The notes beneath the pieces are model-generated. The model worked only from the letters and a program-made list of their open reading frames with translations, searched no databases and was not told where the DNA came from. The position numbers were made by a program, and so were the translations under genes. Positions 43,271 through 52,006 of a stretch of DNA of 64,000 nucleotides are shown here, in pieces. Numbering within the stretch: the first letter of the stretch is position 1; each line of letters begins with the position of its first letter. Source of the DNA: Stigmatella aurantiaca DW4/3-1 (GTDB lineage: Bacteria > Myxococcota > Myxococcia > Myxococcales > Myxococcaceae); the NCBI RefSeq assembly GCF_000165485.1, contig NC_014623.1, forward strand, positions 4,669,501 through 4,733,500. The letters run 5' to 3'.

Positions 43271-43893
43271 GGGAAACTCCTTCGGTCGTGGATCAGGTTG
43301 TCAGCGCAGAGCGGAGCGCCACAAACGTCGAGGGCGGCCGGCGGAGCGGGCGCGATCAGGATCAGCCGCTTCAGCCCGGCAGGCTTCCATGCGGCGACGA
43401 GCTGGGCCACCTTACCGCCCATGGAGTGGCCGACAATGATGAAGTCCCGTAGGCCGAGCTGGCCGACGATGCCAACGACATCGCTGGCGAGCGTTTCCAG
43501 CCGGTAATCCTCGGCCTCCTTGCTCGACTCGCCCCAACTGGTTTCGGACGAGCGCTCGATCACAGGGCCCCAGGTACGGCTCAAGCCGCCCCAATAGTGG
43601 AGGAAGACCAGAACAGGGCTTCCTTGCTTGTTGCGCACCGCGGACGGATTGGCGGCAAAGAGGCCCCGAGCCGCCGCGCTATTTGCGCGGGCCCCGAGCA
43701 GGGCGCTCCCCAACAGCCCAGAACCGGCCTGCCGGCGGCTCCATCCGCTGTCCCCGCCTGCTACGGGCAGCGCTCCGCAACGCCGGTTGCCGGTGCGGGA
43801 AGGCGTTCGTTCGGTTTGCCTGCGGTGCATGAATCGGACTCTCCCATCCGGCGGGCTTGTCCGAAACGACATAAATCCCTCGATTTCAGTCAT
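43267..43893 (-). CDS. Alpha/beta hydrolase, truncated
   Basis: 208 residues with the alpha/beta hydrolase core up to the nucleophile elbow (VLVFLHYWGG oxyanion region; FIIVGHSMGGKVAQLVA) and then LKRLILIAPAPPAALD. The strand before WGESSKEAEDY is shortened, and the C-terminal half with catalytic Asp and His is missing. An SRRQAGSGLLGSALLGARA stretch looks like a Tat signal. It is probably inactive but is translationally coupled to the HD gene. Confidence 0.65.
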   Translation of the reverse strand: MTEIEGFMSFRTSPPDGRVRFMHRRQTERTPSRTGNRRCGALPVAGGDSGWSRRQAGSGLLGSALLGARANSAAARGLFAANPSAVRNKQGSPVLVFLHYWGGLSRTWGPVIERSSETSWGESSKEAEDYRLETLASDVVGIVGQLGLRDFIIVGHSMGGKVAQLVAAWKPAGLKRLILIAPAPPAALDVCGAPLCADNLIHDRRSFP

Positions 43894-43933
43894 TGGCCCA
43901 ACGGCCGACGCGGGTACGGAGGAGGCGAGCGTG

Positions 43934-44022
43934 GCGCCCCTGGCCCGCAGCCGCTTCTACGCCGGCGGCTTTCTGGCCAAGTCCGATGGGCTCGGCGAGG
44001 ACTTTGTGCTGATCCGCTACAC
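43934..44022 (+). pseudogene. Delta-60 repeat gene fragment
   Basis: A plus-strand frame reads RFYAGGFLAKSDGLGEDFVL then IRY, nearly identical to RFYVGGFLTKSDGLDEDFAL in the lipoprotein at 14171-15556, also about 85% at the nucleotide level. It has no start, signal or flanking repeats. Confidence 0.75.
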
Positions 44023-44172
44023 CGAGCACTCGCGGCGCCGGGCTTCCTCCGTCGATGCAAGGCTTTGAAAGGTTTCGCAGCTCTTAAGTGACTTTGCCAC
44101 GCATCGGACTTCTCAAAGGTGGATGAGTTAGACTTGGCTACCGTTTCTAGCCTGAGACAAGGAGACTTCGTA

Positions 44173-45180
44173 ATGTCACCGGCTCCCTTCCTGCTCATCG
44201 GCGGTTCTGGCGTCGTCGGCCGCTGGACCGCACGATTGCTGCGCGCCGCGCACCCCGAAGTGCCGCTCCTGATCGGCGGTCGCGACCTCGCCAAGGCCAA
44301 AGAAGCTGCGGCGGTGGCCGGGAATGCGGAGGGCGTGGTGATCAACCTGGCCGCCGATGACCTTGGCCTCGGCGAGCGCACGGTCGGTGCCGTCGCTGTT
44401 TTCTTTACGGACGAAAGGGTCGCCGGGCTCCGCTTCGCCCAGTCACGCGGCGTGCCGCACATCAGCATTTCTCCAGGCATCATCGAGCTCGGCCCCGAAG
44501 TCGCGGCCTACATACACAACCCGGATGCCTCGCCGGTCGTCCTCGGCACGGAATGGCTTGTGGGGGCCACGACGGTCCCCACGCTCAAGTTCGCCAAGGC
44601 GTTCGGCCGGGTCCATGACATCACCATCGGCGCGTTGCTCGACGAGCAGGATGCCTTCGGTCCGGCGGCAACCGTCGACCTGGAGCGCCAGACGAAAATC
44701 ATGCCCGCGGCGCTTGCTCGTCGTGACGGTGCTTACCTCTGGCGCGTCGGCGACGATGCCAAGACTCGGTTCCGCGCCGTTGACGGCACCGAGATGGAGG
44801 CCTCCGTCTTCACACCTTATGATGTCGTCGGGTTAGCGAACGCGACCCGCGCGCCAAACGTTCAATTCAGTCTCGCGATTGGGGTGAGTTCCACCCGCCG
44901 CCGCGGTGAGCAGATGTCGACGGAGATCATCATCGAACTCGCGGGGGAGGATCATGCGGGCCAGCCGCTCCGTACCCGTCATGCGGTTGTCCATCCTGAA
45001 GGGCAGATGCCGCTGACGGCGCTCGGGGTTGCCATGCTTCTCGAACGGCTCATCGGACTTGATGGCAAGCCTGCGACGCCGGCCGGACTTTACTTCCCGT
45101 ACCAGCTGCTCGAACCCACCGCCTATTTCGCCCGCCTCGAGCAGATTGGCGGAAGGGTCCTGAACCTTGAGGTGCTGTGA
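44173..45180 (+). CDS. Saccharopine-dehydrogenase-like NAD(P)-binding protein
   Basis: A 335-residue protein. ATG 44173 is chosen because AAGGAG lies ~9 nt upstream. The N-terminus FLLIGGSGVVGRWTARLLRA is a Rossmann GxGxxG motif, followed by PLLIGGRDLAKAKEAA and VINLAADD, as in the saccharopine dehydrogenase/trans-acting enoyl reductase group. The specific reaction is not evident. Confidence 0.75.
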   Translation: MSPAPFLLIGGSGVVGRWTARLLRAAHPEVPLLIGGRDLAKAKEAAAVAGNAEGVVINLAADDLGLGERTVGAVAVFFTDERVAGLRFAQSRGVPHISISPGIIELGPEVAAYIHNPDASPVVLGTEWLVGATTVPTLKFAKAFGRVHDITIGALLDEQDAFGPAATVDLERQTKIMPAALARRDGAYLWRVGDDAKTRFRAVDGTEMEASVFTPYDVVGLANATRAPNVQFSLAIGVSSTRRRGEQMSTEIIIELAGEDHAGQPLRTRHAVVHPEGQMPLTALGVAMLLERLIGLDGKPATPAGLYFPYQLLEPTAYFARLEQIGGRVLNLEVL

Positions 45181-45183
45181 CGC

Positions 45184-45321
45184 GTGACGAGCGTCTCCAT
45201 CCAGTCCGAAGCGATGGGGTGGACCAGGGGCCTCTTCTGCGCCTCGCTGCTGGCGAGCGGTCCCGTGGACCGGCGTACCCGTGAGCTCGCGCGCATGTTC
45301 CAGCGCGGGCATTTGGAATGA
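45184..45321 (+). CDS. Small frame, possible C-terminal remnant
   Basis: A 45-residue GTG-started frame just after the preceding stop: SIQSEAMGWTRGLFCASLL then ASGPVDRRTRELARMFQRGH. Base composition is coding-like, but no family is recognised and no RBS is obvious. It may be a fragment of a longer gene. The remaining ~110 nt to the next gene hold nothing evident. Confidence 0.3.
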   Translation: MTSVSIQSEAMGWTRGLFCASLLASGPVDRRTRELARMFQRGHLE

Positions 45322-45433
45322 ACTCCCAGGGGCTGAGGGTTAGGCTGGGCCCACCGCGTCAGCGCGGTGGGGTGGCCGTGCCCCCGGCGGGTTTGCTTGC
45401 ATTCCTCCCGGCATCAGCGGCATGTGAGGCGGC

Positions 45434-45934
45434 GTGAGCGTACCCGACAGCATGAATCCTCCCTCCGTGAGCGGGCAGGGGACTTCGACGGACGAGGTCC
45501 TCTTCAGTGCGTTCCGCGAGCGGCGTGCCTCGAATCGGCGCTGGCTGCTGGTGCTGGTGGTGCCGCTGCTGGCGGCCCTGGCGGCCTGGGCGTCGCTGCA
45601 CGAGGTGCCGGGCTCGATGCGCATCATCACCGCCAACGGCATCAAGATGGTGAGTCCGGGCATGCCCCAGGAAGAGGTTCTCCGGATGCTCGGCCGCCCC
45701 GTGGGCCGCCAGCGCAGCGCCGAGGGGCTGGACTGCTTCCAGCACGGCCAGTTCTCCCTTACCGAGCCCTCCACCACCTTGTATGTGCTCTGCTACGAGG
45801 GGGGAAAACTCAAGGACGTGTCAACCCGCCGCTATTCGCTCTGGGGGGTCGGTCCCGACGGTGAGTTCGTTCCCGCGGGGATCCAGATGGGGCCTCGTCC
45901 CGGGTCCGAGAAGGCCCCCCCCACCGTGCCCTGA
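45434..45934 (+). CDS. Membrane-anchored protein with BamE/SmpA-like segment
   Basis: A 166-residue protein with one transmembrane helix (RRWLLVLVVPLLAALAAWAS) near residue 45 and a periplasmic domain beginning IKMVSPGMPQEEVLRMLGRP, the pattern of SmpA/OmlA (BamE-like) modules that ties a G-M-x-x-x-E-V turn to L-G-x-P. The start is GTG 45434; ATG 45452 is possible. It lies 6 nt before an HD hydrolase gene, so probably co-transcribed. Confidence 0.6.
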   Translation: MSVPDSMNPPSVSGQGTSTDEVLFSAFRERRASNRRWLLVLVVPLLAALAAWASLHEVPGSMRIITANGIKMVSPGMPQEEVLRMLGRPVGRQRSAEGLDCFQHGQFSLTEPSTTLYVLCYEGGKLKDVSTRRYSLWGVGPDGEFVPAGIQMGPRPGSEKAPPTVP

Positions 45935-45940
45935 ACCCCT

Positions 45941-46540
45941 ATGAAGACCAAAGCCCCCCCTCCCATCGCCCACCTGGCGGGGAGGGCGACCCTTCCCCTC
46001 ATCGAGGCCTACCTCGAGTTCAACCACCTCAAGCAGCTCTACCGCCAGGGCTGGTTGCGCGTAGGGGTGCCCGCGGATCGCTGCGAGAGCGTGGGAGAGC
46101 ACTCGCTGGGGGTGGCGCTGCTGTGCCTGTTCATCGCCGAGAGCTGGTTTCCCGAGGCGGATGCCTTCAAGGTCGTGCGCATCGCGCTGCTGCACGATCT
46201 GGGGGAGGCCCGGGTGGGCGACATCACCCCGCACGATGGTGTGGACCACGCGCAGAAGCATGCCCTGGAACGCCGGGCCGTGGAGCAGATCCTCGGCAAG
46301 CTGCCCCGCGGCGCGGAGTACCTGGCGCTCTGGGATGAATACGAGCAGGGCTCCTCGTTCGAGGCCCGGCTTGTCCGACAGGTGGACCGGTTGGAGATGG
46401 GGCTCCAGGCGTGTGTCTACGAGCATCAGGGAATGGGGGACCTCTCCCAGTTTTTCGCCTCCGCCCAGAATGTGATGGAGACGCCCCAACTGCGCGCCTT
46501 GTTCGAGGAGCTCCAGACCCTGCGGCCCCCCACGCGGTGA
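45941..46540 (+). CDS. HD-domain hydrolase, HDDC2/YfbR-like
   Basis: A 199-residue protein with LKQLYRQGWLRVGV, ESVGEHSLGVALLCLF (first His), VRIALLHDLGEARVGDITPHD (HD) and VRQVDRLEMGLQA (final Asp). This is the HDDC2/YfbR-type 5'-deoxynucleotidase signature: metal-dependent hydrolysis of deoxynucleoside monophosphates. It converges with the RNase Z-like gene 7 nt away. Confidence 0.85.
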   Translation: MKTKAPPPIAHLAGRATLPLIEAYLEFNHLKQLYRQGWLRVGVPADRCESVGEHSLGVALLCLFIAESWFPEADAFKVVRIALLHDLGEARVGDITPHDGVDHAQKHALERRAVEQILGKLPRGAEYLALWDEYEQGSSFEARLVRQVDRLEMGLQACVYEHQGMGDLSQFFASAQNVMETPQLRALFEELQTLRPPTR

Positions 46541-46547
46541 CGGGGGC

Positions 46548-47399
46548 TCAGCCGAACCAGCGGCCCGAGTCCGGGGCGAAGATCCGCACCCGGTCCCTCA
46601 AGAGGGCGGGGAGCCGCTCCTGGAGGAGGGTGTGGACCTGCTCTGGGGAGTAGGCCTGGCTGAAGTGCATCAGCACCAGGGCCTCGTTCTGGAAGCGGTC
46701 TGCCCGGGCGATGATTTCGTCCAGGTGGGTGTGCAGCCGCTCCCGGGCTGCCTCCGCCGGGTGCTTCGCGTCGAGGTACGTGCACTCCAGAATCAGCACG
46801 CGGCTGTGGAGCACCTCGGGGGCCGTCTCCAGGACGTCCGACAGCGTGTCGGTGGCGTAGGCCAGCTCGAGCCGCTCCGTCGTCTCGAAGAGGTCCGCGC
46901 CTTGCTTGCGCAGGCGGGCGATCTCCTCGCCCGGCATGGCCTGGTGCTCGGGCTTCAGCTTGGTGACGCGGCGCAGAAACTGGTAGCCGAGGGACGGACC
47001 CGCATGGTGCGTGCGGAAGGCCCTCACCCAGAGGCCGTGTGAGAGGTGTCTTTCCTCCCCTGGAAGCATGGGGAAGGCCTGGATGGTGGTGGAGGAGCGG
47101 TGCAGCCGCCCCGCAGCCGCCAGGGCTTCCTGGACCGCGGCTTCGATCTCCGCGGGGAGAAACACCTGAAGGGGGGCGGCTTTGCCGACCAACCCCCGGA
47201 TTCCCAGCAAAGACCCCAACGCGCTGGAGTGGTCCGGGTGGCCATGGCTCAAGAAGAGCCTGTCCGTTCCCGCGAATGACCGGATGGGCACGCCCGCGTC
47301 GAGCACCACCCCCAACTCGGGGATTTGCAGCGAGGTGTACACGCCTCCGAGGGAAATTCCACGGACGGTGTAGGGCCCTGCCTGCACGGCGGTCAGCAT
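46548..47399 (-). CDS. Metallo-beta-lactamase-fold protein, RNase Z-like
   Basis: A 283-residue protein with FLSHGHPDHSSALGSLLG (HxHxDH), RAFRTHHAGPSLGYQF, LAYATDTLSDVLE and VLMHFSQAYSPEQV, the order of RNase Z/ElaC-type enzymes. The canonical tRNA 3'-processing exosite is not obvious, so an RNase Z-like hydrolase of other specificity is possible. Confidence 0.8.
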   Translation of the reverse strand: MLTAVQAGPYTVRGISLGGVYTSLQIPELGVVLDAGVPIRSFAGTDRLFLSHGHPDHSSALGSLLGIRGLVGKAAPLQVFLPAEIEAAVQEALAAAGRLHRSSTTIQAFPMLPGEERHLSHGLWVRAFRTHHAGPSLGYQFLRRVTKLKPEHQAMPGEEIARLRKQGADLFETTERLELAYATDTLSDVLETAPEVLHSRVLILECTYLDAKHPAEAARERLHTHLDEIIARADRFQNEALVLMHFSQAYSPEQVHTLLQERLPALLRDRVRIFAPDSGRWFG

Positions 47400-47498
47400 G
47401 TCAGTTCCGGGAAATTCCGTGATGCGCAGGGGTCACTCCATCGTGACCGAAGGGGTGGTTCCTCGCGAGCCTGTTTTCGGCTATTTCCTTGGGTCCCC

Positions 47499-49340
47499 AT
47501 GTCCCAGTCCTCTTCTGCCCCTGGTGGCGCGAAACGTTCCACGGCCCTGCTGTTCCTGGGGGTCTGTGCCATTGCCTCTCTGCTCGTGACTCATTCTGGC
47601 TGTGGCGATGATAACAATGAGCCCCAGCCCCAGGACGGTGGGCTTCAAGATGCTGGCCCTGGGGATGCTGGCCCTGGGGATGCTGGCCCTGGGGATGCTG
47701 GCCCTGGGGATGCTGGCCCTGGGGATGGCGGAGAGCCTCCCATCCCGCGCGATGTCCGGGTGCAGGTGCTCTCCATCAACGATCTCCACGGCAACCTGGA
47801 AGCCCCTACGGGCAGCAACGGCTCCGTTCGGGTTGCGTTGGACGGCGGGGTGGTGGTCGCAGGCGGCGCGGCGTATCTCGCTCACCACATCGCGGCGCTC
47901 CGCAGCGAGAACCCCAACACCATCGTCGTGTCCGCGGGTGACCTGATCGGTGCCTCGCCGCTGGTCTCGGCGATCCTCCATGACGAGCCCACCATCGAGG
48001 TGATGAACCAGATCGGCCTGGACATCAACTCCGTGGGCAACCACGAGTTCGACGAGGGCTTCACCGAGTTGAAGCGCATGCAGAACGGTGGGTGCCACCC
48101 GGTGGATGGTTGCCAGGGCAGCACGAATTTCGCGGGCGCGAATTTCAAGTTCCTCTCGGCCAACGTCTTCACGGACGCGGCGGCCCAGCAGACGCTCTTC
48201 CCGGCCTATGACATCCGCGAGTTCGAGGGCATCAAGGTGGCCTTCATCGGGATGACGCTGGAGGGCACGCCCACCATCGTCAATCCGAGCGGTATCCAGG
48301 GGCTCTCGTTCAAGGACGAGGCCGACACCGTCAACGCCCTCATCCCCACACTGAACGCGCAAGGGGTGAAGGCCGTCGTGGTCGTCCTCCATGAGGGTGG
48401 AATGCAGGCGGCGGAGGGGCTGTACGACGAGTGCAAGGGCATGTCCGGCGCCATCGTGGACATCGTCAACCGGTTCGACAAGGAAGTGGACCTGGTGGTC
48501 ACCGGACACACGCACCAAGCGTACAACTGCGTCCTCAACGGCATCCGCGTCACCAGCGGCTCCAGCTATGGACGCATCGTCACGGACGTGGACCTGGTCC
48601 TGAACACTGGCACCAATGACGTGACGTCGGTGACCGCGCGCAACGTCATCGTCACCCGTGAGACGGCGGATGTCCCCGTGGACACGATGGTGAAGGGCTA
48701 CGTCGCCAAGGCCGCGCCCCTGCGGGACAAGGTCGTCGGCAACACGCCGGTCGAGCTGCTCCGGCCCGCGCGCGTCCCCACGGCCGACAACTCGGGCGAG
48801 TCCGTGCTCGGCAACGTCATCGCGGACGCGATGCTCGCGATCACCCAGGCCCCTGAGAAGGGCGGAGCGGTCATCGCCCTGATGAACCCGGGCGGCATCC
48901 GCGCCGATATCGGCGCAGGGGAGATCACCTACGGGGAGATCTTCGCGGTGCAGCCCTTCGCCAACAACGTGGCGACCCTGACGCTCACCGGCGACCAGAT
49001 CAAGCGGGTGCTGGAGCAGCAGTTCCCGCCGATCAACGCGAACCCGTCGATCATGCAGGTCTCCCAGGGCTTCTCCTATACCTTCTCGCTGTCGGCGCCC
49101 GCGGGCAGCAAGGTGAATGCCGCCTCGCTCACCCTCAACGGGCAGCCCATCGTGATGACACAGAGCTACCGGGTCTCGATGAACAACTTCATGGCCTCGG
49201 GTGGTGACAACTACTCCGTCTTCACCGAAGGCAAGGACCTGCTCATCGGCCCCATCGACGTGGACGCGCTGGAGGTCTACACGCGCGCCAACAACCCATT
49301 GACCGTTCCCGCACTGGGCCGGATCAAGGTGGTGCCGTAG
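47499..49340 (+). CDS. 5'-nucleotidase/UshA-type lipoprotein
   Basis: A 613-residue protein. The N-terminus is a lipoprotein signal (LLVTHSGC) followed by five DAGPG repeats. The metallophosphoesterase domain has VLSINDLHGNLE, VSAGDLIGASPLVS, SVGNHEFDEG and VVTGHTHQAYNC; the C-terminal 5'-nucleotidase domain has NSGESVLGNVIADAML, LMNPGGIRADI and FAVQPFANN. It hydrolyses extracellular or periplasmic nucleotides. Confidence 0.92.
   Translation: MSQSSSAPGGAKRSTALLFLGVCAIASLLVTHSGCGDDNNEPQPQDGGLQDAGPGDAGPGDAGPGDAGPGDAGPGDGGEPPIPRDVRVQVLSINDLHGNLEAPTGSNGSVRVALDGGVVVAGGAAYLAHHIAALRSENPNTIVVSAGDLIGASPLVSAILHDEPTIEVMNQIGLDINSVGNHEFDEGFTELKRMQNGGCHPVDGCQGSTNFAGANFKFLSANVFTDAAAQQTLFPAYDIREFEGIKVAFIGMTLEGTPTIVNPSGIQGLSFKDEADTVNALIPTLNAQGVKAVVVVLHEGGMQAAEGLYDECKGMSGAIVDIVNRFDKEVDLVVTGHTHQAYNCVLNGIRVTSGSSYGRIVTDVDLVLNTGTNDVTSVTARNVIVTRETADVPVDTMVKGYVAKAAPLRDKVVGNTPVELLRPARVPTADNSGESVLGNVIADAMLAITQAPEKGGAVIALMNPGGIRADIGAGEITYGEIFAVQPFANNVATLTLTGDQIKRVLEQQFPPINANPSIMQVSQGFSYTFSLSAPAGSKVNAASLTLNGQPIVMTQSYRVSMNNFMASGGDNYSVFTEGKDLLIGPIDVDALEVYTRANNPLTVPALGRIKVVP
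47649..47723 (+). repeat. 15-bp minisatellite encoding DAGPG x5
   Basis: Five perfect tandem copies of GATGCTGGCCCTGGG lie in frame between the lipoprotein Cys and the catalytic domain, followed by GATGGC. The unit length of 15 nt keeps the frame, so slippage would change linker length only. Confidence 0.95.
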
Positions 49341-49375
49341 GGCCTGGCCCTTCCTGACGCCATGGTGTCCCCCGC

Positions 49376-50926
49376 GTGAGGCTCACCCTCCATCGTGGCG
49401 TCAGTCTGGCGGTGCTCGCCTCGGCTCGGACCGAGGCCGAGCACCATGAGGACCTGGGGTGCAGCATCCAGGGCCCCACCTCGAGGCCCGTGCGCCGGGC
49501 CCACTCCGCGCTGAAGCGGCAGCTCGCGGTGTTGGGCCCCGCGCGTGCGCTCCAGGAGGCCCGCTCCCTGGTGCGGTGGCTGGAGGAGACCCCGCGCTAC
49601 GCCGCGCTCTGTGAGGACGGGAAGCGGCGGCGGGGCCGACGCCCACTGCGGAGCGAGGTCCTGTTCCCGGATGCCCGGCGTCACCGTCCCCGCGTGCTGC
49701 ACCTGCGCCAGGAGCAGTTGGGGCTCGATGTCCCCGTGGCCCCGGGCGAGTGGCCGGTGCTCGCCGAGCTTCTGGCCGCCTTGTCACGGGGGGCCTCCCG
49801 GGCCGAGCTGCGCGCCCTCGCGGCGGCACCTGCGGCAGGGGCCCTGCTTTCGGACATGTCGGGGGCAGGGTGGCTCGTCCGCCATGAGGGCCCCGTGGAG
49901 GTTCCTTCGCCCGGGGCGCTCTTCGTGGGCCACAACACCGTGCTCATCGCGGGGCGCCAGGCGCGCGTCCTGGTGGACCCCTACTTCCGGCCCTCGAGCG
50001 GGGTGGATGTGCCCGGGTATGCCCCCATGCAGCCGGGGGACCTGGGGCCCGTGGACGCGGTGCTCATCACCCACTCGCACGGGGACCACTTCCACCTGGG
50101 CTCCCTGGTGCGGCTGCCACGGGACACCCGCATCTTCGTCCCGGCGGTGGCGCGCGAGAGCTTGTTCTCCACGGACTGCGTGCTGCGGCTGGAGCAGCTC
50201 GGCTTCACGCGGGTGGAACCCTTGCGCTGGGGCGAAGAGCGGCAGGTGGGAGACCTCACTGTGCGCGCCTTGCCGTTCCATGGGGAGCAGCCCACCGATG
50301 CCCAGGGGCTCTACCCGGGCCTCTTCAACGAGGGGAACACCTGGCTGGTGCGGGCGCCCGGCTTCTCCACGGCCTTCTTCGCGGATGCGGGGCACGACGT
50401 GCGCGGCGACATGCGGGAGGTCTGCCGCCGTGTGCGCGAGGAGGGGCCCGTGGACGTGCTGTTCTGTGGCGTGCGGGGCTTCCGGCTCAAGCCACTCTTC
50501 TTTGGTTTCTCCACGCTGGATGCTTTTCTCGTCGATGTGCCCCTGGACGCCCTCACCCGGCCGCAGCAGCTCATGGCCGGGCCGGAGGAGGCGCTGGAGT
50601 TCGGGGCGTTGCTCGGCGCCCGCTACGTCGTTCCCTGCGCGGATGGCGGGGCGCCCTGGTACTGGCGCGAGGGCATGGGGCCGCGCTACCCGGGGTATCC
50701 CGGCGAGCCCGTCACAGGGGCCAGCACCCTGGACGAAAACCCGGACGCGGATCCCTACCCGGAGCGGTTGGCGCAGGTGCGCCGGGAGCGGGCCTCGGGC
50801 CCCCGGGCGCTGTTGATGCGCCCGGGCGAGGCGCTGCGCTGGCGGGGACGAAAGGCGCCCGAGGCAGTCCAACTGCCCGGGTTCCTCTGGCCGTTTGGCG
50901 GCCCTCAGGAGTTCAAGATCGAGTAG
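49376..50926 (+). CDS. Metallo-beta-lactamase-fold hydrolase, UlaG/NAPE-PLD-like
   Basis: A 516-residue protein starting at GTG 49376. After a ~175-residue N-terminal region come NTVLIAGRQARVLVDPYF, VLITHSHGDHFHLGSLV (HxHxDH), TAFFADAGHDVRG and YVVPCADGGAPWYW. This fits the larger beta-lactamase-fold lipid or sugar-lactone hydrolases. Its last 22 nt overlap the convergent desaturase gene. Confidence 0.75.
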   Translation: MRLTLHRGVSLAVLASARTEAEHHEDLGCSIQGPTSRPVRRAHSALKRQLAVLGPARALQEARSLVRWLEETPRYAALCEDGKRRRGRRPLRSEVLFPDARRHRPRVLHLRQEQLGLDVPVAPGEWPVLAELLAALSRGASRAELRALAAAPAAGALLSDMSGAGWLVRHEGPVEVPSPGALFVGHNTVLIAGRQARVLVDPYFRPSSGVDVPGYAPMQPGDLGPVDAVLITHSHGDHFHLGSLVRLPRDTRIFVPAVARESLFSTDCVLRLEQLGFTRVEPLRWGEERQVGDLTVRALPFHGEQPTDAQGLYPGLFNEGNTWLVRAPGFSTAFFADAGHDVRGDMREVCRRVREEGPVDVLFCGVRGFRLKPLFFGFSTLDAFLVDVPLDALTRPQQLMAGPEEALEFGALLGARYVVPCADGGAPWYWREGMGPRYPGYPGEPVTGASTLDENPDADPYPERLAQVRRERASGPRALLMRPGEALRWRGRKAPEAVQLPGFLWPFGGPQEFKIE

Positions 50927-51942
50927 CGGGGGTTTCCCCACCGGTTGGCGCGCGAGATGACGGCGAAGTCGTTGATGCGCGCGCCTTGCTTCTTCAGCTC
51001 CTCGAGCGCCACGGAGGAGACCATCTGCCGCAAGTAGAACGGCTGGTTGGCCACGAAGTGGTGGATGATGTGTGTCTTGCCGAAGTTGAAGGCAAACAGG
51101 TTAAGCGGCCACACCAGCGGATGGTGGAGGATCTGGTTCTGGAAGAAGACATCACCCTGGGGGATGTCCTCGTAGTAGTGGCTGTAAGAGGAGATGAGCG
51201 CCAGGCAGCCCTGCCGCAAGGCGTTGGGCAGCACCCAGAGCGTCAAGGCCCCCCGGACCCACGGCCATCCCCAGACGGGCAGCCACCCAGAGCCCGTGTC
51301 CGGGGAGAGTCCGCTGGGCACGGTGTAGAGCAGGGCGAGCACCAGGAGCAGGTCGGCGATCAACAGAGAGGGCAAAAGCCCCACGAGGATCTTCCGGGGC
51401 TGGAAGCCGGGCACGTCCCGGCGGATGTCCAGGAGCAGCAAGGTGCTGCTCAGGGGCGAGGCCGTGAGCACCAGCCGCAGGAGCAGGCTCCGGGTGCCCA
51501 GTCCCATGATGCGCTCCTCGATGTCCTCGCGCTGGCCACTCACCTTGTGGTGGTGCAGGTGGAACTCGCGCCGCGTCCAGGGGTTCATGCCCAGCTTGCA
51601 GAGCCAGGTCACCCCCAGCAGGAGGTTCTGGAACCAGAGGTGGTTCCGGAAATAGAGGTGGTGAAGGAGATCGTGCTCGATCTCGTAGACGATGGAGAGG
51701 GGCAGCGCCATCAGCGGAACGGTCAACCACCAGGCGAGGTGTCCTCTCAAATAAAGAGAAGCGATCAATGCCATCGCCGCCAGGCTGGCCAGAAGGAAGC
51801 CCAGACCCATCTGGCTCTGGTACTGGAGCCAGGAGTGCCGCATCCGGAGGCGGTGCTCTTCCTTCCGGATGGCGTAGTTGATGCTGTGGGTGCGCGCCCG
51901 GGTGTCCTTGGGGTACCGGGACGGGTCGGCGCTGGTGTTCAT
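50905..51942 (-). CDS. Membrane fatty-acid desaturase
   Basis: A 345-residue membrane protein with the three His clusters of membrane diiron desaturases: HDLLHHLY, FHLHHHKVSG and THIIHHFVANQPFY. Four or more hydrophobic helices surround them. It introduces double bonds or hydroxyls into acyl chains or carotenoid-like lipids; the regiochemistry is unknown. Confidence 0.85.
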   Translation of the reverse strand: MNTSADPSRYPKDTRARTHSINYAIRKEEHRLRMRHSWLQYQSQMGLGFLLASLAAMALIASLYLRGHLAWWLTVPLMALPLSIVYEIEHDLLHHLYFRNHLWFQNLLLGVTWLCKLGMNPWTRREFHLHHHKVSGQREDIEERIMGLGTRSLLLRLVLTASPLSSTLLLLDIRRDVPGFQPRKILVGLLPSLLIADLLLVLALLYTVPSGLSPDTGSGWLPVWGWPWVRGALTLWVLPNALRQGCLALISSYSHYYEDIPQGDVFFQNQILHHPLVWPLNLFAFNFGKTHIIHHFVANQPFYLRQMVSSVALEELKKQGARINDFAVISRANRWGNPRYSILNS

Positions 51943-52006
51943 GGCCCCAACGTGGGGCCGGTCAGAAGCGAAGAAAACCTGTACTTCGGGGTTGGCTGAA
52001 AGAGGC

